This document shows positions 55,037 to 63,765 of a DNA stretch of 64,000 nt, piece by piece; the stretch's first letter is position 1; every line of letters starts with the position of its first letter. Position numbers and translations under genes: made by a program. The notes under the pieces were generated by a model. That model was not told the origin of the DNA, made no database searches, and was given only the letters and a program-made list of their open reading frames with translations. Source of the stretch: Caballeronia sp. M1242 (GTDB lineage: Bacteria > Pseudomonadota > Gammaproteobacteria > Burkholderiales > Burkholderiaceae); contig NZ_CP071129.1 of NCBI RefSeq assembly GCF_017220215.1, positions 930,001 to 994,000 on the forward strand, in the 5' to 3' direction.

Positions 55037-55873
55037 ATGAATGATCTGCTGCGTTCGTTCGTGCGCGCGCTGGCGAACGTCTTCCATCCGCGCATGCTCT
55101 GGCTCACGCTGATGCCGTTCGCGGTCGCCACCGCCGTCTGGGGCGCGATCCTGTGGTTCTTCTGGCAGACGCTCACCGGCGCGGCGAACGGCTGGCTCGA
55201 CGGCTGGGCGCTGACCTCCGCGATGTACCGCCTTTTCGACGCCGTCGGCTTCTCGTCGCTGCACGCGGTCATTGCGCCGTTCCTCGTCGTTGTCGTGACG
55301 ATTCCGCTGATCGTCGTGACGGTGCTTCTGCTAATCGCCACGCTTTCCATGCCGGGCGTCATCAAGCTGCTCACGCGGAGTCCGAAAGGCCACTATGCGG
55401 CGCTCGAAGCGCGGCGCGGTGGCTCGTGGTACGGAAGTCTCGGGCATTCTGTGGTGACGACCATCGTGTGCCTCGTTGCGCTCGTCGTCACCTTGCCGCT
55501 TTGGTTGATCCCGCCTTTCTTCGCGCTGATTCCGCCGCTCCTGTGGGGCTGGCTCACGTATCGCGTGATGACCTACGACGCGCTCGCCGTGCACGCGAGC
55601 CCCGACGAACGGCGCGCGATCGTGCGGGAATCGCGCTGGCCGCTGCTCGCCATCGGCATCGTGAGCGGATTGTTGAGCTCCGTTCCGACGCTGATCTGGG
55701 CGTGGTCGGTCTGGCTCCTGCCGCTGTTTCCGGTCGTGGCCGCGGTGACGATCTGGGCGTATGCGTTCATTCTCGTGTTTTCGGCGCTGTGGTTCGCGCA
55801 CTACTGCCTGCACGCGCTCGCGCGGCTGCGGGCGAACGAGCCGCGTTATCCGGCCATCACGGCGCAGTCCTGA
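55037..55873 (+). CDS. EI24/CysZ-like membrane protein (278 aa)
   Basis: Inner-membrane protein of the EI24/DUF540 family. Signature helices include FHPRMLWLTLMPFAVATAVW near the N-terminus, FLVVVVTIPLIVVTVLLLIA, LSMPGVIKLLTRS and the central SLGHSVVTTIVCLVALVVTL. CysZ, a family member, imports sulfate; the present protein's function is unproven. The gene is 30 bp from the CinA-like gene and starts 87 bp after the desaturase, suggesting one transcript. Confidence 0.8.
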   Translation: MNDLLRSFVRALANVFHPRMLWLTLMPFAVATAVWGAILWFFWQTLTGAANGWLDGWALTSAMYRLFDAVGFSSLHAVIAPFLVVVVTIPLIVVTVLLLIATLSMPGVIKLLTRSPKGHYAALEARRGGSWYGSLGHSVVTTIVCLVALVVTLPLWLIPPFFALIPPLLWGWLTYRVMTYDALAVHASPDERRAIVRESRWPLLAIGIVSGLLSSVPTLIWAWSVWLLPLFPVVAAVTIWAYAFILVFSALWFAHYCLHALARLRANEPRYPAITAQS

Positions 55874-55902
55874 ACGGCAGTCAACAGAAAGAAGAGGCAC
55901 TC

Positions 55903-56715
55903 ATGGGCATTGGCGTCATCATCATCGGCGACGAAATCCTGTCCGGGCGGCGCACGGACAAGCATCTGCCGAAAGTCATCGAACTGTTGGGCGCGCGTGG
56001 GCTGTCGCTCGACTGGGCGGAATACGTCGGCGACGATCCCGCGCGCATCACCGCGACGCTCGCGCGCACGTTCGCGTCGGGCGACATCGTGTTTTCGACG
56101 GGCGGCATCGGCGCGACGCCCGACGATCACACGCGGCAGTGCGCGGCCAAGGCGCTCGGCGTGCCGCTCGCGTTGCAGCCGGAAGCGGCGGAACTGATCC
56201 GCGCGCGCATTCGCGACATGGCGGGCGACCAGCCTGCGGATCTCGATTCGCCCGAGAACCTGCATCGGCTGAACATGGGCATGTTCCCGCAGGGCGCCGA
56301 GATCATTCCGAACAGCTACAACAAGATTCCGGGCTTCTCGGTCGGCGATCATCACTTCGTGCCGGGCTTTCCGGTCATGGCATGGCCGATGATCGAATGG
56401 GTGCTCGACACGAAATACGCGCATCTGCACCACGCGACGCCGTATGTCGAGCGTTCGCTGCTCGTCTTCGGGTTGCCGGAATCGCGCATCACGCCGCTGA
56501 TGGTTGCCATCGAGCGCGATTTCGCCGGCGTGCGTGCCTTTAGCTTGCCGAGCGTCGGCGACGCGGCGCGCGGGGCGCTCTACGCGCGGCCGCACATCGA
56601 TCTGGGCGTGAAGGGCGATCCCGAGCGCGCGAACGCCGCGTTCGAGGCGCTGCGCGAAGGCGTGGCGGCGCTGGGCGGCGAGGTCGTCGAAGTGCCGCCG
56701 GAGGAGGCGCGTTGA
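55903..56715 (+). CDS. CinA-like molybdopterin-binding-fold protein (270 aa)
   Basis: MoaB/Mog-fold protein resembling the N-terminal domain of CinA. The start MGIGVIIIGDEILSGRRTDK and the loop IVFSTGGIGATPDDHTRQCA (residues ~63-82) are family motifs, and PGFSVGDHHFVPGFPVMAWP matches the later core. The CinA C-terminal nicotinamide-nucleotide amidase domain is absent. ATG at 55903 is supported by AAGAGG upstream. Its stop overlaps the TTG start of cutC (TTGA), so the two are coupled. Confidence 0.85.
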   Translation: MGIGVIIIGDEILSGRRTDKHLPKVIELLGARGLSLDWAEYVGDDPARITATLARTFASGDIVFSTGGIGATPDDHTRQCAAKALGVPLALQPEAAELIRARIRDMAGDQPADLDSPENLHRLNMGMFPQGAEIIPNSYNKIPGFSVGDHHFVPGFPVMAWPMIEWVLDTKYAHLHHATPYVERSLLVFGLPESRITPLMVAIERDFAGVRAFSLPSVGDAARGALYARPHIDLGVKGDPERANAAFEALREGVAALGGEVVEVPPEEAR

Positions 56716-57401
56716 TTCTGCTCGAAGTCATTGCGACGACGGTCGCGGACGCGCGCGCCGCCGAGCGGGGCGGGGCGAACCGCATCGAACTGATCACCGC
56801 GATGGGCGAGGGCGGGCTGACGCCGAGCATCGGGCTGATGGAAGCGGTCGTGGACGCGGTCGGCATTCCGGTGAACGTGATCGTGCGGCCGCATAGCCGC
56901 TCGTTCGTCTACGATGCCGACGATCTGGGCGTCATGCTGCGCGACATTCGCGCCATCGCAAAGACTCGTGCGAACGCGATCGTCGTGGGCATGCTGCGCG
57001 AGAACGGCGAGATCGATACCGATGCGCTCTCGCGCGTGATCGACGCCGCCGATGGCTTGCCCCTCACGTTCCACCGCGCGATCGACGAGGCGCGCGATTT
57101 AGCCGCCGCATTCGACACGCTGCTCGGCTTCGACGCCATCACGAACGTGCTGACGTCGGGCGGCCAACCGTCGGTGCTGCAAGCGGAAACGCAAATCAAA
57201 TCGCTCGTCGAGCGCTCGCAAGGCACGCGTTGCACCGTGCTCGCAGGCGCGGGCCTGACCGTGGACGCGCTCGCGCCCTTCGTCGCTGCGACAGGCGTGC
57301 GGGCGGTGCATTTCGGCTCGGGCGTGCGGGTCGGCGGCAAGGGGCTCGCGCCCGTCGACGAAGCGGCGGTCGCCCGCGCGCGGGCATTGCTCGACGGCTA
57401 G
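56712..57401 (+). CDS. cutC: CutC-family protein
   Basis: TIM-barrel protein historically linked to copper homeostasis. Motifs: LEVIATTVADARAAERGGAN at the start, RIELITAMGEGGLTPSIGLM, VIVRPHSRSFVYDADD, GLPLTFHRAIDEARDLAAAF and TSGGQPSVLQ. The 229 residues are close to the usual length. A TTG start at 56712 overlaps the stop of the CinA-like gene and has GGAGGAGGCGCG upstream. The role in copper handling is disputed even in E. coli. Confidence 0.9.
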   Translation: MILLEVIATTVADARAAERGGANRIELITAMGEGGLTPSIGLMEAVVDAVGIPVNVIVRPHSRSFVYDADDLGVMLRDIRAIAKTRANAIVVGMLRENGEIDTDALSRVIDAADGLPLTFHRAIDEARDLAAAFDTLLGFDAITNVLTSGGQPSVLQAETQIKSLVERSQGTRCTVLAGAGLTVDALAPFVAATGVRAVHFGSGVRVGGKGLAPVDEAAVARARALLDG

Positions 57402-57417
57402 CGCCCGACGCGCGGCC

Positions 57418-57882
57418 TCACGCCCCGATCCACGGCAATCCGCGGTAGCACCATCCCGAGACCGTCTTGCGGTGCCCCTGACCGTCCTTGTCGCCTTCGA
57501 AGCCTTCCAGCAGGTCGTAGGCTTTCGTGAACCCCTGATTCTGCGCGGCGACGGCGGCGAGCTTCGAGCGAGCGGCGCTGCGGCACAGAAACACGAGCGG
57601 CGTATCCGGAGTGGCGATTTGTCTTAATTGTTCGATAAACTCAGCGTTCGGCACCGAACCGGGATAGCGGATCCATTCGATGTGCGCGTACTGCTCGCCG
57701 TTGATCGCGGGCCGGCCCACCCAGTCGAGTTCCGCGCGGGTGCGCACGTCGACGAGGCGAGCGCGCGGTTCCAGTTGAAGGAATTCGAAGGCTTCGGCGG
57801 GGAGCAACGCGCCCGCGTAGGTGAGATTGTTCTCGGCGGCCCGGCTCGCGGCTTTGCCGTACAGTTGGTCGAGCGTACTCAT
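57418..57882 (-). CDS. Rhodanese-like sulfurtransferase (154 aa)
   Basis: Single rhodanese domain. ARLVDVRTRAELDWVGRPAI is the conserved entry, and LVFLCRSAARS holds the active-site Cys-100 with its loop. The extra N-terminal ~30 residues are helical. It is convergent with cutC and divergent from glnA; its ATG at 57882 faces the nitrogen-control region, but there is no sign that it belongs to that regulon. Confidence 0.9.
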   Translation of the reverse strand: MSTLDQLYGKAASRAAENNLTYAGALLPAEAFEFLQLEPRARLVDVRTRAELDWVGRPAINGEQYAHIEWIRYPGSVPNAEFIEQLRQIATPDTPLVFLCRSAARSKLAAVAAQNQGFTKAYDLLEGFEGDKDGQGHRKTVSGWCYRGLPWIGA

Positions 57883-57953
57883 GGCGAGGTGTCTCCGTTG
57901 GCTAAACGATTAATTCTAGCGTGCTGTGCAAGCGCGCAACTCGGGAACAATCC

Positions 57954-57970
57954 AGCACACTTTAGGTGCA
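57954..57970. promoter_or_regulatory. NtrC-like enhancer site 1 (glnA)
   Basis: AGCACACTTTAGGTGCA matches the dyad GCAC-N7-GTGC of NtrC sites. Confidence 0.7.
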
Positions 57971-57983
57971 TTTCGCGAGTTAA

Positions 57984-57998
57984 GCACAGAAATAGTGC
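57984..57998. promoter_or_regulatory. NtrC-like enhancer site 2 (glnA)
   Basis: GCACAGAAATAGTGC is a perfect GCAC-N7-GTGC dyad, 29 bp (centre to centre) from site 1. Confidence 0.65.
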
Positions 57999-58023
57999 GA
58001 TTGGATGACGGTGCTAGGATGGA

Positions 58024-58040
58024 TGCACACATTTGGTGCT
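58024..58040. promoter_or_regulatory. NtrC-like enhancer site 3 (glnA)
   Basis: TGCACACATTTGGTGCT is close to the NtrC consensus TGCACC-N5-GGTGCA and lies ~100 bp upstream of the sigma-54 promoter. Confidence 0.75.
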
Positions 58041-58137
58041 GAGTCGTTGGAACCAGCGAGGTAGGAAAAACGGACACCGCTCGCGCCTCGTTAAAAAACC
58101 TAAGCAGTTCAGCCATCTAGCCTGCGCATAACGCACA

Positions 58138-58153
58138 TGGCATAGAAGCTGCT
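58138..58153 (+). promoter_or_regulatory. Sigma-54 promoter of glnA
   Basis: TGGCATAGAAGCTGCT fits TGGCACG-N4-TTGCW, with GG and GC at the required 10-bp spacing. Transcription should start about 12 bp downstream, leaving a ~75-nt leader before glnA. Confidence 0.8.
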
Positions 58154-58239
58154 TTTCCCACCCTCGATTGAAACGGCAGTGCAGAATTGGTCGAGGCGGC
58201 GGAGCGATTCGCCGACTTTTGTTAATCAGGAGATAGGTA

Positions 58240-59655
58240 ATGAGTAAATCCGTGGCCGACGTCATGCAACTCGTCAAGGACGAGGACGTCAAGTTTGTCG
58301 ATTTTCGCTTCACCGACACGCGCGGCAAAGAACAACACGTTTCCGTGCCGGTATCGGCATTCGACGAAGACAAATTTGAAAGCGGCCACGCTTTCGACGG
58401 TTCGTCCATCGCCGGCTGGAAGGGTATCGAAGCGTCGGACATGCTGCTCGTGCCGGATGCCGACACCGCGTTCATCGACCCGTTCTACGAAGAATCCACG
58501 CTGGTTCTGACCTGCGACGTGGTGGAGCCTGCCGACGGCAAGGGCTACGAGCGCGACCCGCGGTCGCTCGCGAAGCGCGCCGAAGCGTATCTGAAGAGCT
58601 CGGGCCTCGGCGACACCGCGTTCTTCGGTCCGGAGCCGGAATTCTTCATTTTCGATTCGGTGCAGTGGAACACGGACCAGTCGGGCACGTTCGTGAAGAT
58701 CGGCTCGGAAGAAGCGCCGTGGTCGTCGGCGAAGGAATTCGAAGGCGGCAACACCGGCCACCGTCCGGGCACGAAGGGCGGCTACTTCCCGGTAGCGCCT
58801 GTCGACACGTTCCAGGACATCCGCTCGGAAATGTGTCTGCTGCTCGAACAGATCGGCATTCCGGTCGAAGTGCACCACCACGAAGTGGCGGGCCAGGGCC
58901 AGAACGAAATCGGCACCAAGTTCTCGACGCTGGTTCAGCGCGCGGACTGGCTGCAGCAGATGAAGTACATCATCCACAACGTCGCGCACACGTACGGCAA
59001 GACGGCGACGTTCATGCCGAAGCCGATCGTCGGCGATAACGGCTCGGGCATGCACGTTCACCAGTCCATCTGGAAGGACGGCCAGAACCTGTTCGCGGGC
59101 AACGGCTATGCGGGCCTGTCGGAATTCGCGCTGTTCTACATCGGCGGCATCATCAAGCATGCGCGCGCGCTGAACGCGATCACGAACCCGGGTACGAACT
59201 CGTACAAGCGTCTCGTGCCGCACTTCGAAGCGCCCGTGAAGCTGGCTTACTCGGCTCGCAACCGCTCGGCGTCGATCCGCATTCCGCACGTGAGCAACCC
59301 GAAGGGCCGCCGTATCGAAACGCGCTTCCCGGATCCGCTCGCGAATCCGTACCTGTGCTTCTCCGCGCTGATGATGGCGGGTCTCGACGGCGTGCAGAAC
59401 AAGATTCATCCGGGCGAAGCCGCGGACAAGAATCTGTACGACCTGCCGCCGGAAGAAGACGCGAAGATCCCGACCGTGTGCGCGGGCCTGGATCAGGCGC
59501 TCGACGCGCTGGACGGCGACCGCGAGTTCCTGACGCGCGGCGGCGTGTTCACGGATTCGATGCTCGACGCATACATCGAACTGAAGACGAACGAGCTGCA
59601 GCGTTATCGTCAGGCGGTGCATCCGATCGAGTTCGAGATGTATTACTCGCTGTAA
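58240..59655 (+). CDS. glnA: Glutamine synthetase type I
   Basis: ATP-dependent ligation of ammonia to glutamate, a dodecameric enzyme. The 471 residues match GSI. Motifs: [20 protein letters not shown] (residues ~49-68), the ATP/glutamate-binding stretches [10 protein letters not shown] and [32 protein letters not shown], and the adenylylation loop NLYDLPPEE with Tyr-400. AGGAGATAGGTA precedes the ATG. Control is by the sigma-54 promoter and NtrC sites upstream and presumably by adenylylation. Confidence 0.98.
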   Translation: MSKSVADVMQLVKDEDVKFVDFRFTDTRGKEQHVSVPVSAFDEDKFESGHAFDGSSIAGWKGIEASDMLLVPDADTAFIDPFYEESTLVLTCDVVEPADGKGYERDPRSLAKRAEAYLKSSGLGDTAFFGPEPEFFIFDSVQWNTDQSGTFVKIGSEEAPWSSAKEFEGGNTGHRPGTKGGYFPVAPVDTFQDIRSEMCLLLEQIGIPVEVHHHEVAGQGQNEIGTKFSTLVQRADWLQQMKYIIHNVAHTYGKTATFMPKPIVGDNGSGMHVHQSIWKDGQNLFAGNGYAGLSEFALFYIGGIIKHARALNAITNPGTNSYKRLVPHFEAPVKLAYSARNRSASIRIPHVSNPKGRRIETRFPDPLANPYLCFSALMMAGLDGVQNKIHPGEAADKNLYDLPPEEDAKIPTVCAGLDQALDALDGDREFLTRGGVFTDSMLDAYIELKTNELQRYRQAVHPIEFEMYYSL

Positions 59656-59728
59656 CGCATGAAGGCAGCGCGTTTTGTTGATTTCAATTCGATGAAGCGC
59701 GCTCGCCGCATGTCATGAAGAACGACGG

Positions 59729-59757
59729 AAAAGGGACGGCGCGCCGTCCCTTTTTTA
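59729..59757 (+). terminator. Terminator between glnA and glnL
   Basis: AAAAGGGACGGC-GCCGTCCC-type perfect palindrome (AAAAGGGACGGCG followed by CGCCGTCCCTTTT) with a T-run to 59756. It partly uncouples glnA from glnL/glnG and argues against any glnL start upstream of it. Confidence 0.85.
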
Positions 59758-59822
59758 ATCGCTCGCGGTTGTCACGCAACGAGAAGAAGATCGGTAGCAC
59801 GAACGACCTCAATCACTGCACG

Positions 59823-60965
59823 ATGGTGCTCAAGAATCTGATCAAGGCGCGAAAGGGTCACGCCGATGCGCTCTCCGACGATACGCAACTCGCCGCGACC
59901 GGCTTGCTGCCCGGCCTCGAAGCGCTGCCGACTGTCGTGCTGGTGCTCGACAAGCGCAATCTCAGGATCGCGTACGCGAACCCGTCGGCGGAGTCGATGC
60001 TGGAGATGTCGCGCAAGCAACTGATGCAGACGCATTGGCCCGAACTCTTCGCGAACGCCGACGAACTGGCGACGACGATCGCTTCCATCGCGGAGAACCG
60101 CTTCAACGCCACGCGGCTCGACGCGGCGCTCGAACGCGCGGGGCGCGAGCCGGTTCATGTGCATGCGATCGTCGCGTATCTCGAAGCCGCGACCGATTAC
60201 GTGCTGCTCGAACTCTTCGAGAACGAGCGCCATCTGCGCACGGATCGTGAAGAGCGCATCCACGATCTGACGGCGGTCAACAAGCAACTCATTCGCAATC
60301 TCGCGCACGAGATCAAGAATCCGCTCGGCGGCATTCGCGGCGCGGCGCAACTGCTCGAATTTGAACTCGGCGGGCGCGAACGCGACGAGTTGCGCGAATA
60401 CACGCAAGTCATCATCAAGGAATCGGACCGTTTGCAGACGCTCGTCGATCGCTTGCTGGAGCCGCACCGGCATCCGCATATCGTCGGCGACGTCAACATT
60501 CACGAAGTCTGCGAGCGCGTGCGCGCGGTGATTCTCGCGGAGTTTCCGCGCGGCCTCACCATCGAGCGCGACTACGACGTGAGCGTGCCCGACCTGCGCG
60601 GCGACAAGGAGCAACTGATTCAGGCGCTGCTCAACATCGTGCGCAACGCGGCGGAGGCGCTCAAGGAGCGCATCTCGCAAGGCGACGCGAAGATCGAGCT
60701 GCGCACGCGCATCGCGCGCAAGGTCACCATCGGCAAGCGCCTGCACAAACTGGCACTGGACTTGCATATCACTGACAACGGTCCCGGCATTCCGGGCGAT
60801 ATCCGCGACCGCATCTTCTTTCCGCTCGTGTCGGGCAGGGAAGACGGAAGCGGCCTCGGCCTCACGCTCGCGCAGTCTTTTGTGCAGCAGCACGACGGAC
60901 TGATCGAAGTGGAGAGCAAGCCGGGCTGCACCGAGTTCGCCATCTTGCTGCCATTCGGGAACTGA
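59823..60965 (+). CDS. glnL: Nitrogen-regulation sensor kinase NtrB/GlnL
   Basis: Cytoplasmic PII-controlled histidine kinase/phosphatase that acts on NtrC. A PAS domain (TVVLVLDKRNLRIAYANPSA) is followed by the phosphorylation box LIRNLAHEIKNPLGGIRGAA, holding the active His, and by the ATPase motifs LLNIVRNAAEAL, ITDNGPGIPGDIRDRIFFPL and GSGLGLTLAQSFVQQHDG. The ATG at 59823 (MVLKNLIKARKG) is chosen because the frame further upstream runs through the glnA terminator; that ATG has no clear ribosome-binding site. glnG follows after 136 bp. Confidence 0.93.
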   Translation: MVLKNLIKARKGHADALSDDTQLAATGLLPGLEALPTVVLVLDKRNLRIAYANPSAESMLEMSRKQLMQTHWPELFANADELATTIASIAENRFNATRLDAALERAGREPVHVHAIVAYLEAATDYVLLELFENERHLRTDREERIHDLTAVNKQLIRNLAHEIKNPLGGIRGAAQLLEFELGGRERDELREYTQVIIKESDRLQTLVDRLLEPHRHPHIVGDVNIHEVCERVRAVILAEFPRGLTIERDYDVSVPDLRGDKEQLIQALLNIVRNAAEALKERISQGDAKIELRTRIARKVTIGKRLHKLALDLHITDNGPGIPGDIRDRIFFPLVSGREDGSGLGLTLAQSFVQQHDGLIEVESKPGCTEFAILLPFGN

Positions 60966-61101
60966 CACCGGAACTGACACGGGACATCAACCTACATCGA
61001 CATTCACCAGACTGCGGGCCGCGATTCTCGCGCGAAGCCACGAAGCCTGACCGTTTCGACGGGCATACACCGAACCACACGAAGACTTCTCGCCGAACGA
61101 T

Positions 61102-62586
61102 ATGAAGCCGATCTGGATAGTAGACGACGACCAATCCATCCGTTGGGTGCTCGAAAAAGCGCTCGCACGAGAGAACTTCACGACGCGCAGTTTCTCGGGC
61201 GTGCGCGACGCGCTTGCCGCGCTCGAAACCGAAAGCCCGCAAGTGCTGGTATCCGATATCCGCATGCCCGGCGGCTCCGGGCTCGAACTGCTGCAAACGG
61301 TGCGCGACAGGCTGCCGGGACTGCCCGTCATCATCATGACGGCGTTTTCCGATCTGGATAGCGCGGTCGCCGCGTTTCAGGGCGGCGCGTTCGAATATCT
61401 CGCCAAGCCCTTCGATATCGACAAGGCGGTGGAGTTGATCCGCCGCGCCGTCGACGAAAGCATGCGCGGCGAGGCCGCGTACGACGAGCGCGTGACCGAG
61501 ACGCCCGAGATGTTGGGCCAGGCGCCCGCGATGCAGGACATGTTCCGCGCCATCGGCCGCCTGTCGCATTCGGCGGCGACCGTGCTCATCACCGGCGAAT
61601 CAGGCACCGGAAAGGAGCTTGTCGCGCGCGCGTTGCACCGACATAGCCCGCGGGCCAACGGGCCGTTCATCGCGCTCAATACCGCCGCCATCCCGAAAGA
61701 TCTGCTGGAGTCCGAACTATTCGGCCACGAACGCGGCGCGTTCACAGGCGCGCAGGCCATGCGGCAGGGCCGCTTCGAACAGGCCGAGAACGGCACGCTC
61801 TTTCTCGATGAAATCGGCGACATGCCGTTCGATCTGCAAACGCGGCTTTTGCGCGTGTTGTCCGACGGGCAGTTCTATCGGGTCGGCGGCCACAATCCGC
61901 TGCGCGCGAACGTGCGCGTGATAGCGGCGACGCACCAGAATCTGGAATCGCGCGTGCGACAGGGCTTGTTTCGCGAGGACTTGTACCATCGCCTGAACGT
62001 GATTCGCCTGCGTTTGCCGGCGCTGCGCGAACGCAGCGAGGACATTCCGCTGCTCACGCGGCACTTCCTGCAAAAGAGCGCGCGCGATCTGGGCGTCGAG
62101 CCGAAGCGCGTGTCCGACAGCGCGCTCGCTTATCTCGCGTCGCTGCCGTTTCCCGGCAACGTGCGCCAGCTGGAAAACCTGTGCAACTGGCTCACGGTGA
62201 TGGCGCCCGCACAGGTCATCGAGCAGAAGGACTTGCCGCCCGATCTCACGCCGCGTCAGGACGTCACGCCGGAGAGCATCGCCGTATCGACCGATGGCGC
62301 GGTCGCGCCGAACGGCTCGGCCATGCCGGCCTCGGCGCCCGCATCGACGCCGCCAGCGGGCGTGCCGGCGAGCGTGTGGGAAAACGGCTTGCGCACGGAA
62401 GTCGCGCGGCTGTTGCGCGAAAATTCCGCCGATGTCATGGACGAACTCGCGCGCCGCTTCGAAGCCGCCGTGATTCGCGAGGCGCTCGACTTCACGCGCG
62501 GGCGCAAAGTCGAGGCGGCGGAGCGCTTAGGTATCGGCCGCAATACGATCACGCGCAAGATTCAGGAACTGCATCTCGACGCGTGA
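61102..62586 (+). CDS. glnG: Nitrogen-regulation response regulator NtrC/GlnG
   Basis: Sigma-54-dependent activator of nitrogen genes. The receiver has IVDDDQS and phospho-acceptor Asp-52 (VLVSDIRMPGGSGLE). The AAA+ domain shows Walker A GESGTGKELV (~165-174), the sigma-54 contact loop GAFTGA (~213-218), Walker B GTLFLDEIGDMP and the FPGNVRQLENLCNWL segment. The Fis-type helix-turn-helix is at the C-terminus (KVEAAERLGIGRNTITRKIQ). Length 494 residues is standard. It should bind the three dyads upstream of glnA. Confidence 0.96.
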   Translation: MKPIWIVDDDQSIRWVLEKALARENFTTRSFSGVRDALAALETESPQVLVSDIRMPGGSGLELLQTVRDRLPGLPVIIMTAFSDLDSAVAAFQGGAFEYLAKPFDIDKAVELIRRAVDESMRGEAAYDERVTETPEMLGQAPAMQDMFRAIGRLSHSAATVLITGESGTGKELVARALHRHSPRANGPFIALNTAAIPKDLLESELFGHERGAFTGAQAMRQGRFEQAENGTLFLDEIGDMPFDLQTRLLRVLSDGQFYRVGGHNPLRANVRVIAATHQNLESRVRQGLFREDLYHRLNVIRLRLPALRERSEDIPLLTRHFLQKSARDLGVEPKRVSDSALAYLASLPFPGNVRQLENLCNWLTVMAPAQVIEQKDLPPDLTPRQDVTPESIAVSTDGAVAPNGSAMPASAPASTPPAGVPASVWENGLRTEVARLLRENSADVMDELARRFEAAVIREALDFTRGRKVEAAERLGIGRNTITRKIQELHLDA

Positions 62587-62600
62587 CGGCACAGCGCGGA

Positions 62601-63380
62601 TCAGCAGCCGACCGTCGCGACGACAGGCGCGTGGTCGGACGGCTGATCCCACTTGCGCGGCACCTTGTCGATCTCGCATGACGTGCACAACGCCGACAAT
62701 TCCGACGACAGCAGAATGTGGTCGATGCGCAGGCCCGCGTTGCGCCGAAACGCCATCATGCGGTAGTCCCACCACGTAAAGAGCTTCTCGGGCTGTTCGA
62801 ACTTGCGGAAGGCGTCGGTGAGTCCCAGGCCGACGAGCTGCATGAAATGCGCGCGTTCTTCCGGCGAAACGAGGTTCTGTCCTTCCCACGCTTTCGGGTC
62901 GTGCACGTCGCGGTCTTCCGGCGCGATGTTGTAATCGCCGAGCAGCGCGAGCTTCGGATACTGCATCATCTCTTCGCGCAGCCATTCGCGCAGCGCATCC
63001 AGCCAGCGCATCTTGTACGCGAATTTCTCGGAGCCGGGCGCCTGTCCGTTCGGGAAGTACGCCGACACTATCCGCACGCCGTTTACCGTCGCGGCGATCA
63101 CGCGCTGCTGTAAGTCTTCGAAGCCGGGAATATTGCGCACCACGGTGGCGTCGTGCACCTCGATGCCGTCGCGCACCAGAATGCCTACGCCGTTATACGT
63201 CTTCTGTCCCGCGAACCAGCTTTTGTATCCGGCGGCTTCCAGTTCGGCGCGAGGGAATTTCTCGTCGGGCAGCTTCAGTTCCTGAAGGCATAACACGTCC
63301 ACTTGCGAGAGTTGCAGCCAGTCGGTGACGTGCTGAAGACGGACCTTGAGAGAGTTGACGTTCCACGTTGCGATTTTCAT
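62601..63380 (-). CDS. xthA: Exodeoxyribonuclease III (AP endonuclease)
   Basis: Class II AP endonuclease and 3' exonuclease for base-excision repair. Motifs: MKIATWNVNSLKVRLQHVTD (start, catalytic Asn), LCLQELKLPDEKFP (metal-binding Glu), GVRIVSAYFPNGQAPGSEKF, LALLGDYNIAPEDRDV (Asp/Asn) and the C-terminal KWDQPSDHAPVVAT (catalytic Asp-His). The 259 residues are typical. ATG at 63380 begins directly with the conserved N-terminus. It is convergent with glnG. Confidence 0.95.
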   Translation of the reverse strand: MKIATWNVNSLKVRLQHVTDWLQLSQVDVLCLQELKLPDEKFPRAELEAAGYKSWFAGQKTYNGVGILVRDGIEVHDATVVRNIPGFEDLQQRVIAATVNGVRIVSAYFPNGQAPGSEKFAYKMRWLDALREWLREEMMQYPKLALLGDYNIAPEDRDVHDPKAWEGQNLVSPEERAHFMQLVGLGLTDAFRKFEQPEKLFTWWDYRMMAFRRNAGLRIDHILLSSELSALCTSCEIDKVPRKWDQPSDHAPVVATVGC

Positions 63381-63565
63381 GTGACGGCGATGGCCTGCGG
63401 CTTCTTGAGTGTCGATCGAAGCCGGAATGATAACGCCACGGCGTTCGCGCACTCTCACGCGCTCGTTTACGCGATTTTTACGCCGCCGCGCGAACTCTTG
63501 CCACGCCCTTTATCCCGGTCCTTCTACGCTTGCAAGCGTCCAATGCACAAGAGGAGAACCGAACC

Positions 63566-63673
63566 ATGGACCTGCTTTACGTCGCCGGCATCGCCCTGTT
63601 CTGGGGGCTGTGCGCGGCGCTGACCCTGGGCTGTGAGCGTTTGCGCCGCCGTCTGCCGGGAGCCCGCGCATGA
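63566..63673 (+). CDS. Micro-membrane protein ahead of kdpF (35 aa)
   Basis: The ORF encodes MDLLYVAGIALFWGLCAALT followed by a short basic tail (LGCERLRRRLPGARA): one hydrophobic helix and a positive C-terminus. GAGGAGAACCGAACC gives a good ribosome-binding site. Its stop overlaps the kdpF ATG (ATGA, 63670-63673). Unknown function; its position suggests a small accessory component of the Kdp system. Confidence 0.6.
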   Translation: MDLLYVAGIALFWGLCAALTLGCERLRRRLPGARA

Positions 63674-63765
63674 CCGCATGGATGATCTGGCTCGCGGCCG
63701 CATCGACGCTGCTGCTTCTGGCCTACCTCGTGTACGCGCTCTTGCGCGCGGAGGATCTCGAATGA
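63670..63765 (+). CDS. kdpF: Potassium-transporting ATPase subunit KdpF (31 aa)
   Basis: Small hydrophobic subunit stabilising the KdpFABC complex. MTAWMIWLAAASTLLLLAYL plus VYALLRAEDLE matches the E. coli KdpF C-terminal half (LLLGYLVYALINAE-type). Its TGA overlaps the kdpA ATG (ATGA, 63762-63765), so the operon is translated with tight coupling. The identification rests on this motif and the following kdpA. Confidence 0.85.
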   Translation: MTAWMIWLAAASTLLLLAYLVYALLRAEDLE

